Below are positions 1-8,158 of a stretch of 64,000 nucleotides of DNA, in pieces. The position numbers and the translations under genes were made by a program. This DNA comes from Chryseobacterium piperi (GTDB lineage Bacteria > Bacteroidota > Bacteroidia > Flavobacteriales > Weeksellaceae): the NCBI RefSeq assembly GCF_002285635.2, contig NZ_CP023049.2:3906001-3970000 (forward strand). Reading direction: 5' to 3'. How positions within the stretch are numbered: the stretch's first letter is position 1; every line of letters starts with the position of its first letter. The notes under the pieces were generated by a model, which had not been told where the DNA came from, made no database searches, and was given only the letters and a program-made list of their open reading frames with translations.

Positions 1-1
1 T

Positions 2-685
2 ATTTCATTATATTTTCCGGAGGTAGATGGTAGCGGACATCACTATGGACCGGACGCAAAGGAGACAGAAGACGCTGTTCATCTTGTAGATAAAGCAATA
101 GGAGACCTTGTACAAAAGATCAATAATTTAGGATTAAAAAATGTAAACTTTATTTTTGTTTCAGACCACGGGATGATAAAAGTAGATGGCGGAGCTCCGC
201 TTGAAATTCCAGCCATGCTTTTTGATAAAGAACGATTTGACTTCTTTAACTCTCAGACCTTATTAAGAGTCGTTATAAAGCATCAGGAGGAAACTAAAGC
301 TGTATACAATGAGCTTAAAGCACATAAAACAGCAGATTATGAAGTGTATCTGGATAAAAGGCTTCCTAAATATATGCACTTTGGAATCAAAGATGACCAA
401 TATCACAGGATAGGGCAGATTCTTTTAATCCCGAAAGCACCCAAAATATTTTTAGAAAAGGGAAAGAAAACATCAGTAGGAAAACATGGATATAATCCGA
501 GACTGGTTCCTGAAATGAAAGCAACATTCTATGCCTGGGGTCCGGAATTTAAAAGCAATGTAGTGATTGATGAATTTACCAATGTTAATGTTTACCCTTT
601 AGTTGCTGAGGTGCTAGGACTGAAAGTAGATCAGCCGATTGACGGAAAACTAAAAGTTTTGAAAGGTATTTTGAAAAATAAATAG
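2..685 (+). CDS. Alkaline phosphatase family / ENPP-type phosphodiesterase, C-terminal part
   Basis: The 5' end lies outside the window; the reading frame is open from base 2 and about 228 residues are visible. The fragment has the late metal-binding motifs of the type I phosphodiesterase/nucleotide pyrophosphatase (ENPP) fold: a D-G-x-G-H-x-x-G segment near base 30 and an S-D-H-G-M segment just before base 175, followed near base 480 by a K-H-G-Y-N-P segment resembling the family's third metal-binding histidine region. Such enzymes hydrolyse phosphodiester or pyrophosphate bonds, usually in the periplasm or at the cell surface with two zinc ions. The N-terminal signal and the catalytic Thr/Ser are not visible, so substrate and export cannot be judged. 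A strong bidirectional terminator follows the stop codon. Confidence 0.85.
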   Translation: MSLYFPEVDGSGHHYGPDAKETEDAVHLVDKAIGDLVQKINNLGLKNVNFIFVSDHGMIKVDGGAPLEIPAMLFDKERFDFFNSQTLLRVVIKHQEETKAVYNELKAHKTADYEVYLDKRLPKYMHFGIKDDQYHRIGQILLIPKAPKIFLEKGKKTSVGKHGYNPRLVPEMKATFYAWGPEFKSNVVIDEFTNVNVYPLVAEVLGLKVDQPIDGKLKVLKGILKNK

Positions 686-703
686 AAAGAGTCATATTTA
701 GAT

Positions 704-746
704 AATAATAGTTTCGGCGCACCATTGGTGCGCCGAAACTATTATT
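704..746. terminator. Bidirectional rho-independent terminator
   Basis: A perfect 20-bp inverted repeat (704-723 with 727-746) surrounds a 3-base loop. The GC-rich core GTTTCGGCGCACC is flanked by A/T runs on both sides. It lies between the convergent phosphodiesterase and reductase genes and can serve both. Confidence 0.9.
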
Positions 747-755
747 TGAAGTTTA

Positions 756-1634
756 CTAAAATTTAGAAGCAAACTCTTTTGCAAAATCCTCTAATTTGGT
801 ACTTCCTGTAACCGGAGAGCCGTGATCAATAAAATCTGCTTGTACAACTCCTGTTCTCATTCCTTTTCCCATTTCTGTGTATAATTCTGCCATTTCTTGA
901 GGAAGTCCTGCCTGTACTGCTCCATTCAAATATTCCTCATCTGTAAATTCTACCCACGGTAATTCAGGCTTTCCAATCGCTGAGCCGAGTACAGAGGCAA
1001 AATCAGAACTATTGCGAACATCACCTACAGCATATCTTATAGTTTTGCCTTCGGTATTTTTAACCAGCTCTTCAGCGGCTGCTTTTGCAATATCATTAGG
1101 GTGTACTAACGGAATGCTTGCATTTTCAGGATAATTTCCACCGATAATTCCTACGTTTTTAACGAGTGGAATATCATTGAAGAAATTAATATAAAAATAT
1201 CCTGCCCGCAGGAATGTTACGGACGTTTCTTCTAATCCATTATAGATGTTTTCAATATGGTGAAGACCTTTGATCGGACCATTTTCTACAGGAGAAGCTG
1301 CTCCTACACTGCTTAGCATAACAACTCGTTTTACATTTGTCTTCTTGATGGCTTCTGCATAATTTTTTCCTGCATTTACTGTATCTTCAACAATATTTAC
1401 GGCACCCATATTAGGAGGTGTCATGGCAAATACAGCGTCTGCACCTTCAAATGTTTTAACTAAAAAATCTAAATCAGTTATAGAACCTATCGCTGCTTTT
1501 GCTCCTAAGGATTCTATTTCATTTTTTTTAGACTCGTTACTGCTGATAACAGTAATATCATGTCCTTCTGCGATTAACTGTTGGGCTAATGGTTTGGCTA
1601 CGTTTCCCAGAGAGCCTGTGACTATAATTTTCAT
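756..1634 (-). CDS. NmrA-like NAD(P)-binding oxidoreductase (SDR family)
   Basis: This 292-residue protein has an N-terminal Rossmann nucleotide-binding motif at residues 6-13 (TGSLGNVA), with alanine at the last glycine position as in many atypical SDRs. The remainder resembles NmrA/QorB-type NAD(P)H-binding proteins, with a conserved LSSVGA stretch near residue 108. These proteins act in the cytoplasm as quinone or aldehyde reductases or as redox sensors; the substrate here is unknown. It is transcribed divergently from an HxlR-type regulator 171 bp away, a frequent pairing in which the regulator controls the reductase. A minus-strand -7 box (TAACTTTG, 1758-1751) with a TTG 20 bases further upstream fits a Bacteroidota promoter. 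Confidence 0.88.
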   Translation of the reverse strand: MKIIVTGSLGNVAKPLAQQLIAEGHDITVISSNESKKNEIESLGAKAAIGSITDLDFLVKTFEGADAVFAMTPPNMGAVNIVEDTVNAGKNYAEAIKKTNVKRVVMLSSVGAASPVENGPIKGLHHIENIYNGLEETSVTFLRAGYFYINFFNDIPLVKNVGIIGGNYPENASIPLVHPNDIAKAAAEELVKNTEGKTIRYAVGDVRNSSDFASVLGSAIGKPELPWVEFTDEEYLNGAVQAGLPQEMAELYTEMGKGMRTGVVQADFIDHGSPVTGSTKLEDFAKEFASKF

Positions 1635-1750
1635 ATGTAAAATTTTTATTGTTTTTTAATGATCATATGTAATCGCTGAATATGGATTAGTTTTTATGAA
1701 TTGATCAAGTGATTGCGATTTCATAATAAATATTTTTTTATTTCTGATAA

Positions 1751-1789
1751 CAAAGTTATATTTGTACTTACTTTTATACAAGTACTTAC
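1751..1789. promoter_or_regulatory. Divergent promoter and candidate HxlR operator
   Basis: Two overlapping Bacteroidota -7 boxes are visible: TATATTTG on the plus strand (1757-1764, towards the HxlR gene) and TAACTTTG on the minus strand (1758-1751, towards the reductase). The octamer GTACTTAC occurs twice in direct orientation (1764-1771 and 1782-1789), and GTACTT/AAGTAC also forms an inverted pair. These repeats cover the plus-strand start region and the minus-strand -33 area, which fits an autoregulating HxlR repressor. The binding role is inferred. Confidence 0.6.
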
Positions 1790-1804
1790 CCTAAAGTATG
1801 TATC

Positions 1805-2182
1805 ATGACAGCAATTAAAGAGAGTTCTACCATTCAGGAAAACAAGAAGAATATACTGGACCAGTGTCCGGTAATGTATGTTATGGAAAGAATAGGCGGT
1901 TTCTGGAAGCCTATTATTCTATTTCAATTATCTACAGGGGGGAAGCGATACAGTGAGCTAAAAAGGGCTATTCCGGAAGTGACGGAAAAGATGCTGATCC
2001 AGCATTTAAAACAACTGGAGGCAGATGGGCTGATCATCAGGACGGCGAAGCCTGTTGTTCCACCACATGTAACCTACGAACTGAGTGAAGCAGGTAATAA
2101 ACTCGCTCCCGTTATTGATGCTATGGCAGATTGGGCTTTTCAGGATATGAAAGGGAAGCATAATTGGAAGCCGGTAAATTAA
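1805..2182 (+). CDS. HxlR family winged-helix transcriptional regulator
   Basis: This 125-residue protein is a typical HxlR regulator. A conserved N-terminal Cys-Pro (C21-P22) precedes a winged helix with the family signature RYSELKRAIPEVTEKMLIQH at about residues 50-69, followed by LEADGLI and a wing. In the QorR/YodB branch the N-terminal cysteine senses quinones, diamide or aldehydes; the same is plausible here but not shown. It faces the NmrA-like reductase across a shared promoter region containing a repeated octamer. The start is the only ATG before the conserved region and lies 41 bases after the -7 box. Confidence 0.92.
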   Translation: MTAIKESSTIQENKKNILDQCPVMYVMERIGGFWKPIILFQLSTGGKRYSELKRAIPEVTEKMLIQHLKQLEADGLIIRTAKPVVPPHVTYELSEAGNKLAPVIDAMADWAFQDMKGKHNWKPVN

Positions 2183-2202
2183 TCTCAAATACTAAAAATA
2201 AA

Positions 2203-2241
2203 GGATCCGCCTCACTAGTTATGAGACAGATCCATTTTTAT
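2203..2241 (+). terminator. Probable terminator after the HxlR gene
   Basis: The segments 2203-2214 and 2222-2233 pair at 10 of 12 positions around a 7-base loop, and the hairpin is followed by ATTTTTATT. The rest of the gap up to 2394 shows no convincing gene. Confidence 0.55.
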
Positions 2242-2394
2242 TAGGAGCCCAGCAAGGTGTTGGCGCCAGCGGGGAGAAAAAAGAGTTTCCTATATTGTAA
2301 ATTCTGCGAAACTGCAAAATTTGCAGAGCAGGTTTTGGATCAAAGTCATAGCATAGGCTTTGACCAGATTTTCAATATAGCAATCAATATTATT

Positions 2395-3327
2395 TTAAAT
2401 TTTGATGGGCACACAAATTTCCACTTTAAAAAGACCATTGTCAGGTTCTTCAGGGTATAATTCAAAACAAAGTTTGTCATCTGGTATATAACCACTTGTA
2501 GGAAACCAGGACCCCATAAGCCAATCCCATGCTTCCTGAAACTCCTCTGCATTAACAGTGAATTTTCCTATCACATACTTTCCTTTTTCCAGCGTCATTT
2601 TTCCTATTTCGCCATCAACAACTGTATTTTCTGAGGCTGTTAAACAGACACTTGTCCTTAATTTGCTTTTATCTGCAACATTTACATCATCGTGATAAAC
2701 AATAGCTGTTTTAAACGGACCACTATCCAATAGTCCTCTTGGTCCGGCCCATGCAAAAAGTTTACTGAATAGTGTTTCGAATAATTCATTATCACCTTGA
2801 TAAGGTCCTGTATGTCTAATGTAAATAACAGGAATGTTAGGGAGTTCCTTAATTTCGATGCTTTCAAGATTTTTCATATTTGTTTTCCATTTAATTGATT
2901 TTGTCTGGTTACAAATATATAAGCTTGATTCCAGGTAGTTTTTTGTAAGATTGCTGTTCACTTTATTCAAATTGCTATTCTTCTTTCTAAAATTAGTAGC
3001 TGATTCTGAATAGTAAGATGTAAAATTCTTTGAAAATACAGACAAACTTTTAAATCCACTGGCAAAAGCAATATCAGAAATTGAATCTCTGCTATGAACT
3101 AAAAGTGATGCTATACGTTCTAATCGTAATCTTAGAATGAGTTGAAATACAGTTTCTCCGGTAACTGCCAGAAATATCCTGCTAAAATGATATTTTGAAA
3201 AATTTGAAATTTGAGCTAAGTCTTGTAAGGAAAGATCTTCGTTTAGATTTTTTTCAATATAGTCAATGACTTTGTTAATCCTGTATTTGTATTCATTCTC
3301 AATCATAAAGGTGGATTTTATTTTCAA
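2395..3327 (-). CDS. AraC family regulator with C-terminal GyrI-like effector-binding domain
   Basis: This 310-residue protein has two parts. Residues about 10-110 form an AraC/XylS DNA-binding domain with two helix-turn-helix units; the stretch SLQDLAQISNFSKYHFSRIF is the first. Residues about 150-310 form a GyrI-like/SOUL-type effector-binding domain with a characteristic YIRHTGPY segment. This is the Rob/SoxS-like architecture in which small hydrophobic compounds may be bound by the C-terminal domain. Methionine 8 (3306) is an equally plausible start, since the AraC homology begins shortly after it. No neighbour clearly indicates its target. Confidence 0.9.
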   Translation of the reverse strand: MKIKSTFMIENEYKYRINKVIDYIEKNLNEDLSLQDLAQISNFSKYHFSRIFLAVTGETVFQLILRLRLERIASLLVHSRDSISDIAFASGFKSLSVFSKNFTSYYSESATNFRKKNSNLNKVNSNLTKNYLESSLYICNQTKSIKWKTNMKNLESIEIKELPNIPVIYIRHTGPYQGDNELFETLFSKLFAWAGPRGLLDSGPFKTAIVYHDDVNVADKSKLRTSVCLTASENTVVDGEIGKMTLEKGKYVIGKFTVNAEEFQEAWDWLMGSWFPTSGYIPDDKLCFELYPEEPDNGLFKVEICVPIKI

Positions 3328-3401
3328 CTTACAACTTAAAAGTAATAAAAAATATAAAACTCTTCACAAGTTTCCGTTAACTCAAGCTTATAATTCGCAT
3401 T

Positions 3402-3496
3402 ATGAAAAAAATGTTCTAATTAGTTTTACTATTCTTAGTTGTAGCATTTAGTTTTGAAAGAATGAATACGGAGCCACCCTTAGATAAGGGCGGCTA
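3402..3496 (+). pseudogene. Possible broken small secreted-peptide gene
   Basis: From the ATG at 3402 the frame reads MKKMF, hits TAA at codon 6, and then continues in the same frame as LVLLFLVVAFSFERMN up to a second stop at 3494-3496. The Lys start plus hydrophobic core looks like an N-terminal signal sequence interrupted by one nonsense codon. It is short and no homolog is recognised, so this may be chance. Confidence 0.25.
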
Positions 3497-3582
3497 AAAA
3501 ACTAACTGCCATGAGAAATGTACCATTTTTCAGCACTATATATAAAGACACTTATTTCATTGGAATGCAGCATAAGAGGAAA

Positions 3583-3618
3583 AAAAGAGGCTGTCCTACT
3601 TTTTGGACAGCCTCTTTT
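3583..3618. terminator. Bidirectional terminator hairpin downstream of the alcohol dehydrogenase
   Basis: The segments 3583-3596 and 3605-3618 are perfectly complementary over 14 bp (AAAAGAGGCTGTCC), with an 8-base loop and A/T runs on both sides. The stem resembles the terminal inverted repeats of the IS elements near 57-64 kb (AAAAGAGGCTGTCTC), but no transposase is present here. Confidence 0.85.
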
Positions 3619-3638
3619 GTGAAAAAATATCTGAAGAA

Positions 3639-4691
3639 TTATAAAGATTGCATATCAATAACAAAACGATATCTTACATCGCTCTTCAACATTCTTTCAT
3701 AAGCTTCATTAATCTCATTCATTTTAATCATTTCGATTTCAGAAACGATATTATGCTTGCCGCAGAAATCAAGCATTTCCTGGGTTTCGGCAATACCACC
3801 AATTAAAGAGGCTGCTACAGATTTTCTTCCCATAATCATAGGAACCGTATTTAAAATAGGTTCTAGCCCTCCTAAATATCCAACCAAAACAAGTGTTCCA
3901 CTGATATTTAAAGTGGTAACATAAGGATTTACATCGTGGATATAAGGGACCGTATCAATAATGACATCGAATTTTCCTTTTACAGCATCCATCTCAGCCT
4001 CCTCAGTAGAAATGACTACATGATCAGCTCCTAATTGTTTTGCATCTTCTGTTTTTCCTGGAGTCCTTGAGAATAAAGTTACTTCAGCTCCTAACCCTTT
4101 TGCTAATTTAATGGCCATGTGCCCTAATCCTCCCAATCCAATTACCGCAACTTTTGAACCCGGTCCTACGTTCCAGTGTCTTAAAGGAGACCATGTCGTA
4201 ATTCCCGCACATAGAAGCGGAGCTAAAGCTGCAAGATCTAAATTTTCAGGTACTTTTAAAACGAAATTTTGATCAACAACTACTTTTTGGGAATATCCTC
4301 CAAAAGTATGGCCTCCCAAATGCTTGTCTTTTCCATTATAGGTTCCTGTGAATCCGTTTAGACAATATTGCTCCAAATCTTTTTTGCAGCTTTCACAAGT
4401 TCCGCATGAATCAACCATACATCCTACTGCTGCCAGATCACCAACTTTAAATTTGGTAACATCAGCTCCTGTTTTTGTAATTCTTCCCACGATTTCGTGT
4501 CCGGGTACTGCCGGATACATGGTACCACCCCAATCATTTCTGGCGGTATGAAGGTCAGAATGGCATACCCCGCAATATAGAATTTCGATTTCTACATCAT
4601 TAAGGGTTGTATCTCTTCTTTCAATATTCATTTCTTTTAAGTCTGCTGTCGTAGACTCTGCTCCATAAGCTTTTACCGTGAATGTGCTCAT
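3639..4691 (-). CDS. Zinc-dependent NAD(P)-linked alcohol dehydrogenase (CAD/YahK type)
   Basis: This 350-residue medium-chain dehydrogenase interconverts alcohols and aldehydes in the cytoplasm. Catalytic zinc ligands are visible as C40 (YCGVCHSD) and H65-E66 (PGHEIVG), and structural zinc ligands as C96, C99, C102 and C110. The coenzyme-binding glycine motif GLGGLGH lies near residue 185. The CAD/YahK subfamily usually prefers NADPH and broad aldehyde substrates. The gene lies 22 bp after a cupin gene in the same direction and the pair diverges from an AraC regulator, suggesting a regulated aldehyde-detoxification unit. Confidence 0.95.
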   Translation of the reverse strand: MSTFTVKAYGAESTTADLKEMNIERRDTTLNDVEIEILYCGVCHSDLHTARNDWGGTMYPAVPGHEIVGRITKTGADVTKFKVGDLAAVGCMVDSCGTCESCKKDLEQYCLNGFTGTYNGKDKHLGGHTFGGYSQKVVVDQNFVLKVPENLDLAALAPLLCAGITTWSPLRHWNVGPGSKVAVIGLGGLGHMAIKLAKGLGAEVTLFSRTPGKTEDAKQLGADHVVISTEEAEMDAVKGKFDVIIDTVPYIHDVNPYVTTLNISGTLVLVGYLGGLEPILNTVPMIMGRKSVAASLIGGIAETQEMLDFCGKHNIVSEIEMIKMNEINEAYERMLKSDVRYRFVIDMQSL

Positions 4692-4713
4692 TTGATTTTT
4701 AGTTTAATTAAGT

Positions 4714-5121
4714 TTATAAATTATTGTATTCTTTATCAGTTACCGGCTCCATCCATTCCACAATACCGTTTTGGGTATTGGGATTAATGGCAATATGAGT
4801 GAATTCACTATCGGGGCTTGCGCCATGCCAGTGGATCACATCAGGAAGGATATTAATAATATCTCCGGATTTCAGGATTTGGATAGGTTTTCCTTTCTCC
4901 TGAAAATAGCCTGTTCCTGAAGTTACAATTAAAATCTGACCGCCACCATGAGAATGCCAGTTATTTCTGCAGCCGGGTTCGAAAATAACATTGCCGATCT
5001 GGCAGTTCAGGTCGTCTTCATTAGGTTTTAAGATATGTACCCAAGCAGTTCCGCCTGAAAAATATTCAGCAGGAGCTTTTTCTCCTTTTGGAAAAATGTC
5101 TTTAGTATTGAATGTTTCCAT
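4714..5121 (-). CDS. Cupin domain protein
   Basis: This 135-residue single-domain cupin has a first metal-binding motif at H56-x-H58-x3-Q62 (NNWHSHGGGQ) and a second histidine cluster at H97/H99 (IHWHG). Small cupins of this type often accompany oxidoreductases and carboxymuconolactone-type proteins; enzymatic activity is not certain. It is the first gene of a two-gene unit with the downstream alcohol dehydrogenase and is divergent from an AraC regulator that probably controls both. Confidence 0.88.
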   Translation of the reverse strand: METFNTKDIFPKGEKAPAEYFSGGTAWVHILKPNEDDLNCQIGNVIFEPGCRNNWHSHGGGQILIVTSGTGYFQEKGKPIQILKSGDIINILPDVIHWHGASPDSEFTHIAINPNTQNGIVEWMEPVTDKEYNNL

Positions 5122-5223
5122 AACTATACAAAAGTCGAAACTTTTAACCGAAGACTACTTATATAGATTACAGAAACATGTACCATTTTTACAGGCAGCA
5201 TTTAAAGTAACAATAGAAAATGG

Positions 5224-5231
5224 TAATTTTG
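5224..5231 (+). promoter_or_regulatory. -7 promoter box for the AraC gene
   Basis: TAATTTTG matches the Bacteroidota -7 consensus TAnnTTTG and lies 22 bases before the ATG at 5254. No clear -33 TTG was found. Confidence 0.45.
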
Positions 5232-5253
5232 AATATGATTAAAAGGATATTCT

Positions 5254-6156
5254 ATGGAAAATCAAGATATTAAAATAATTAGTACTGTTTCAGAGTATAA
5301 TAAAATGATGAATCATGAGACGCTGCATCCTCTGGTGAGTATCATTGATTTTTCCAAAGCTGATCGTATTTCTCAATATAAAAGAAGCTATGGTTTTTAC
5401 ACGGTCTTTCTTAAGGATGTGATGTGTGGAGATATGTATTATGGTAAGAATAATTACGACTATCAAGAAGGAACATTGGTATTTATAGCTCCCGGACAGG
5501 TTTACGGGATGAATAATGATGGAACTTACATTCAGCCGGGAGGATATGCTTTGATATTTCATCCTGATTTAATAAAAGGAACCAACCTTGGCAAAAATAT
5601 CAAAGATTATTCTTTCTTTTCCTATGATGTTCATGAGGCGCTACATCTTTCAGAAAAAGAAAGAGAAATAATTCTTGAATGTTTTAAAAATATTAAGCTG
5701 GAACTGGAGCAGTCTATCGATAAGCATAGCAAATCTTTGATTGTGAATAATATTGAATTGTTTTTAAATTACTGTATGCGGTTTTATGACCGACAGTTTA
5801 TTACAAGAGATCATGTCAACCAGGGAGTTATAGGCAAGTTTGAAAATTTGCTGGATGATTATTTGAAATCAGAAAAGCCTAAAAATATGGGATTCCCTAT
5901 GGTTAATTATTTTGCGGAACAGCTTAATCTGTCAGCTAATTATTTTGGGGATCTGATAAAAAAAGAGCTGGGAATTTCTGCTCAGGAATTTATTCATAAT
6001 AAACTTATAGAGGTAGCCAAAGAACAAATCTTTGATCCTGCCAAGTCAATCAGTGAAATCTCTTATGATCTGGGGTTTAAATATCCCCAGCATTTTACAC
6101 GGTTGTTCAAAGCCAAAGTAGGAGTTTCACCGAGCGAGTATAAAACGCTAAATTGA
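5254..6156 (+). CDS. AraC family transcriptional regulator
   Basis: This 300-residue regulator has an N-terminal cupin-like ligand domain (residues about 35-110, with a FIAPGQVYGM segment) and a C-terminal AraC double helix-turn-helix (about 200-300). The end shows the family signature DLGFKYPQHFTRLFKAKVGV followed by SPSEYK. It probably activates the divergent cupin-alcohol dehydrogenase pair; divergent AraC-plus-dehydrogenase arrangements are common in Bacteroidota, but the ligand is unknown. A hairpin terminator follows at about 6192. Confidence 0.93.
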   Translation: MENQDIKIISTVSEYNKMMNHETLHPLVSIIDFSKADRISQYKRSYGFYTVFLKDVMCGDMYYGKNNYDYQEGTLVFIAPGQVYGMNNDGTYIQPGGYALIFHPDLIKGTNLGKNIKDYSFFSYDVHEALHLSEKEREIILECFKNIKLELEQSIDKHSKSLIVNNIELFLNYCMRFYDRQFITRDHVNQGVIGKFENLLDDYLKSEKPKNMGFPMVNYFAEQLNLSANYFGDLIKKELGISAQEFIHNKLIEVAKEQIFDPAKSISEISYDLGFKYPQHFTRLFKAKVGVSPSEYKTLN

Positions 6157-6191
6157 TTTTGTTTACATACTTTAATCAAACACTAATAGCT

Positions 6192-6225
6192 TTCACTAAT
6201 GATACCGATTATTAGTGAATTTTTA
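6192..6225 (+). terminator. Terminator after the AraC gene
   Basis: TTCACTAAT (6192-6200) pairs perfectly with ATTAGTGAA (6211-6219) around a 10-base loop and is followed by a T run. Confidence 0.7.
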
Positions 6226-6342
6226 TTTGTGACATTTGTGTTTAAGCTAATCACGGGAATAGGTATTTTCTTTCAAATAAATTCCGGATTTAAAAAAAAC
6301 TCAACTATTTTTATAAATAGAAGTAAGTAATGTTTTTTTGAG

Positions 6343-7683
6343 ATGAAATCACAACAAAATATAGGAGCTCATATTTTTCAGACCCCTTTTGGAAAAATTA
6401 TGGCACTTAGAGAAAATGGTATTATCAAAGCCAGAAGTATTCGCTATGCATATTCAGAAAGATATCAGATGCCTATTCCGGTTCAGACATCGGATTCTGA
6501 AATTATATATCCTGATAGGACCCCGGTTTCTCCGCAGGTGATCAGTCCACTTATAGAAAAAATGATTGGTGCCATCGATCTTGAGAGCTTTGAAATTGAC
6601 GAAGCAACCCAGTATTTATCTATCATTCGCCCTGAAAAGATTGAAGAGAATGAAAAACTTGCTGTAATCATCTGGATCCATGGAGGCTCTCATGAAATAG
6701 GCTGTGGAGATCTGGCTACTTCCGATGCTACAGAATGGGTTAAAGAGCAAAATATTATTGTAGTTTCCATTTCTTACCGTCTGGGTATGTTTGGGTTTTT
6801 AGGGGGTAACGAAACCAGACCTGCGAATCTGGGGCTGTTTGATATGATAGAAGGAATAAAATGGGTTAAAACGAATATTGAAAGCTTTGGAGGTGATCCG
6901 GAGAACATTACACTTTTGGGCCAATCTTCCGGTGGTGATGCAATTGCACATTTGATGATTTCGGAAGGAGTTGATGGCTTATTTCAAAGGGTGATTATTC
7001 AGAGTGCTCCTTTAGGGCTGAGGGATAGCCGTCAGAAAATGACAGCTGAGTTTCTTAATAAGACAGAAGCAATCAAAGACGAACCTGATGTTTTAAAAAT
7101 GATGGAAGACTATAAAAAAATGGTTCCGTCTGTTATAAGATATGGGCTGAAGGCTGTGATGCCTTTTGGTACACAATATGGTTTCCCACCGTTATGCAGA
7201 GAAGATGAGGTGGTAGAAAAATGGAAACAGAAAGCTCATGAATATGATGTTTTGATAGGGCTGAATGATGATGAAACAGCATTTTATCTAAAGACATCAG
7301 AAGCTCTGAATAAATATTTCGGGACTGGTTTCGGACAGAAAATTATGAATCAAACGGTGCGACTGACTACAGAAAAGATTTACGGGAAGCCTGCTGAGCT
7401 GTTTGCGAAGAATTATGCATTGGCAGGAGGTAATGTGTATTTATTCAGAATTTATTCAAAACTGGAAAGTGACCATATCGGTGCGGCGCACAGCATAGAT
7501 CTACCTTTATTATTTGGAAATGAAGCTGCATGGAAATCGGCAGGATTACTAAAGAATATTCCCTGGGAATATATTCATGAAAATGGAAGGAAGCTAAGAG
7601 CAGTTTGGGCTGAGTTTGCCCGAACCGGAAAGATTTCTGATCAAACTGAAATACCTGAAATCTTAGAAATTCGAAAAATGTAG
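6343..7683 (+). CDS. Carboxylesterase type B family hydrolase
   Basis: This 446-residue serine hydrolase of the type B carboxylesterase family lacks a signal peptide. The oxyanion-hole segment WIHGG lies at residues 111-115 and the nucleophile elbow G-Q-S-S-G at 193-197, with S195 as nucleophile. An acidic residue in GLNDDE and a histidine in GAAHSIDLP complete the likely triad. It is somewhat shorter than the typical 500-residue members. It probably cleaves carboxylic esters in the cytoplasm; the substrate is unknown. It stands alone between terminators. Confidence 0.9.
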   Translation: MKSQQNIGAHIFQTPFGKIMALRENGIIKARSIRYAYSERYQMPIPVQTSDSEIIYPDRTPVSPQVISPLIEKMIGAIDLESFEIDEATQYLSIIRPEKIEENEKLAVIIWIHGGSHEIGCGDLATSDATEWVKEQNIIVVSISYRLGMFGFLGGNETRPANLGLFDMIEGIKWVKTNIESFGGDPENITLLGQSSGGDAIAHLMISEGVDGLFQRVIIQSAPLGLRDSRQKMTAEFLNKTEAIKDEPDVLKMMEDYKKMVPSVIRYGLKAVMPFGTQYGFPPLCREDEVVEKWKQKAHEYDVLIGLNDDETAFYLKTSEALNKYFGTGFGQKIMNQTVRLTTEKIYGKPAELFAKNYALAGGNVYLFRIYSKLESDHIGAAHSIDLPLLFGNEAAWKSAGLLKNIPWEYIHENGRKLRAVWAEFARTGKISDQTEIPEILEIRKM

Positions 7684-7759
7684 TTTTTTTAAACCTTTGT
7701 GATATTATTTTATATCTACAATTAGGGCATTTATTGAATAAAAGCGTGTTTTTTAATAG

Positions 7760-7767
7760 TATATTTG
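7760..7767 (+). promoter_or_regulatory. -7 promoter box for the small peptide gene
   Basis: TATATTTG fits the TAnnTTTG consensus, with a TTG at 7734-7736 as a possible -33 element (23-base spacing). It would leave an untranslated leader of about 125 bases before the ATG at 7898. Confidence 0.45.
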
Positions 7768-7897
7768 AGTTATTGGACTATTAGGTATACTAATTATAAA
7801 ACTGATGTTTTCAGACGTCAATTGTAGAACTTGCTTTATGTGACCACCGATCCATGTTTCAACAATTAAACTTTATTAACCTAAACATATTTTTAAA

Positions 7898-8068
7898 ATG
7901 AAAACTAATATCTTATCATTACGCCGTGTTCGGAAACTTGACAGGCAAGAACTCAGAAATTTAAAAGCAGGAGACAACGGAAAGACTAAAGTATGTTGTA
8001 CTTACAATGAATACAACGAATGTTGTGAATGGCCGATCAATATGTATTGCCAAGGCTTACAATGCTAG
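7898..8068 (+). CDS. Orphan GG-leader-type cysteine-rich peptide (bacteriocin-like)
   Basis: This 56-residue peptide has a basic leader ending in a KLDRQELRNLKAG segment, close to the Bacteroidota double-glycine leader pattern K-L-x-R-x-x-L-x-x-I-x-G-G. The C-terminal core is rich in cysteine (six Cys) and follows VCC-x7-C-x2-W-x4-YC. A second gene in this window (47502-47657) has the same core spacing, which supports both being real. Similar peptides are often labelled bacteriocin-like or natural-product precursors and are normally exported by peptidase-containing ABC transporters; none is nearby. A -7 box lies at 7760 and a terminator hairpin follows at 8101. Confidence 0.75.
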   Translation: MKTNILSLRRVRKLDRQELRNLKAGDNGKTKVCCTYNEYNECCEWPINMYCQGLQC

Positions 8069-8100
8069 ATTAACAAACGTATTGTATTAATTAAAGAAAT

Positions 8101-8145
8101 ACATGACTAGAGGAATTCTTCTGATCATGTATTTTTTTTATTTTT
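8101..8145 (+). terminator. Terminator after the small peptide gene
   Basis: ACATGACTAGAGG pairs with the segment ending ATCATGT at 8130, with one mismatch and two G-T pairs, followed by a long T-rich run. Confidence 0.7.
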
Positions 8146-8158
8146 TCAACATCTGTCC

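Noticed and set aside
2257..2460. A 67-residue frame after the HxlR gene
   Set aside because: It overlaps the end of the AraC-GyrI gene on the other strand and has no homology or promoter.
3511..3702. A 63-residue frame spanning the terminator hairpin
   Set aside because: It runs through a terminator and into the 3' end of the dehydrogenase gene.
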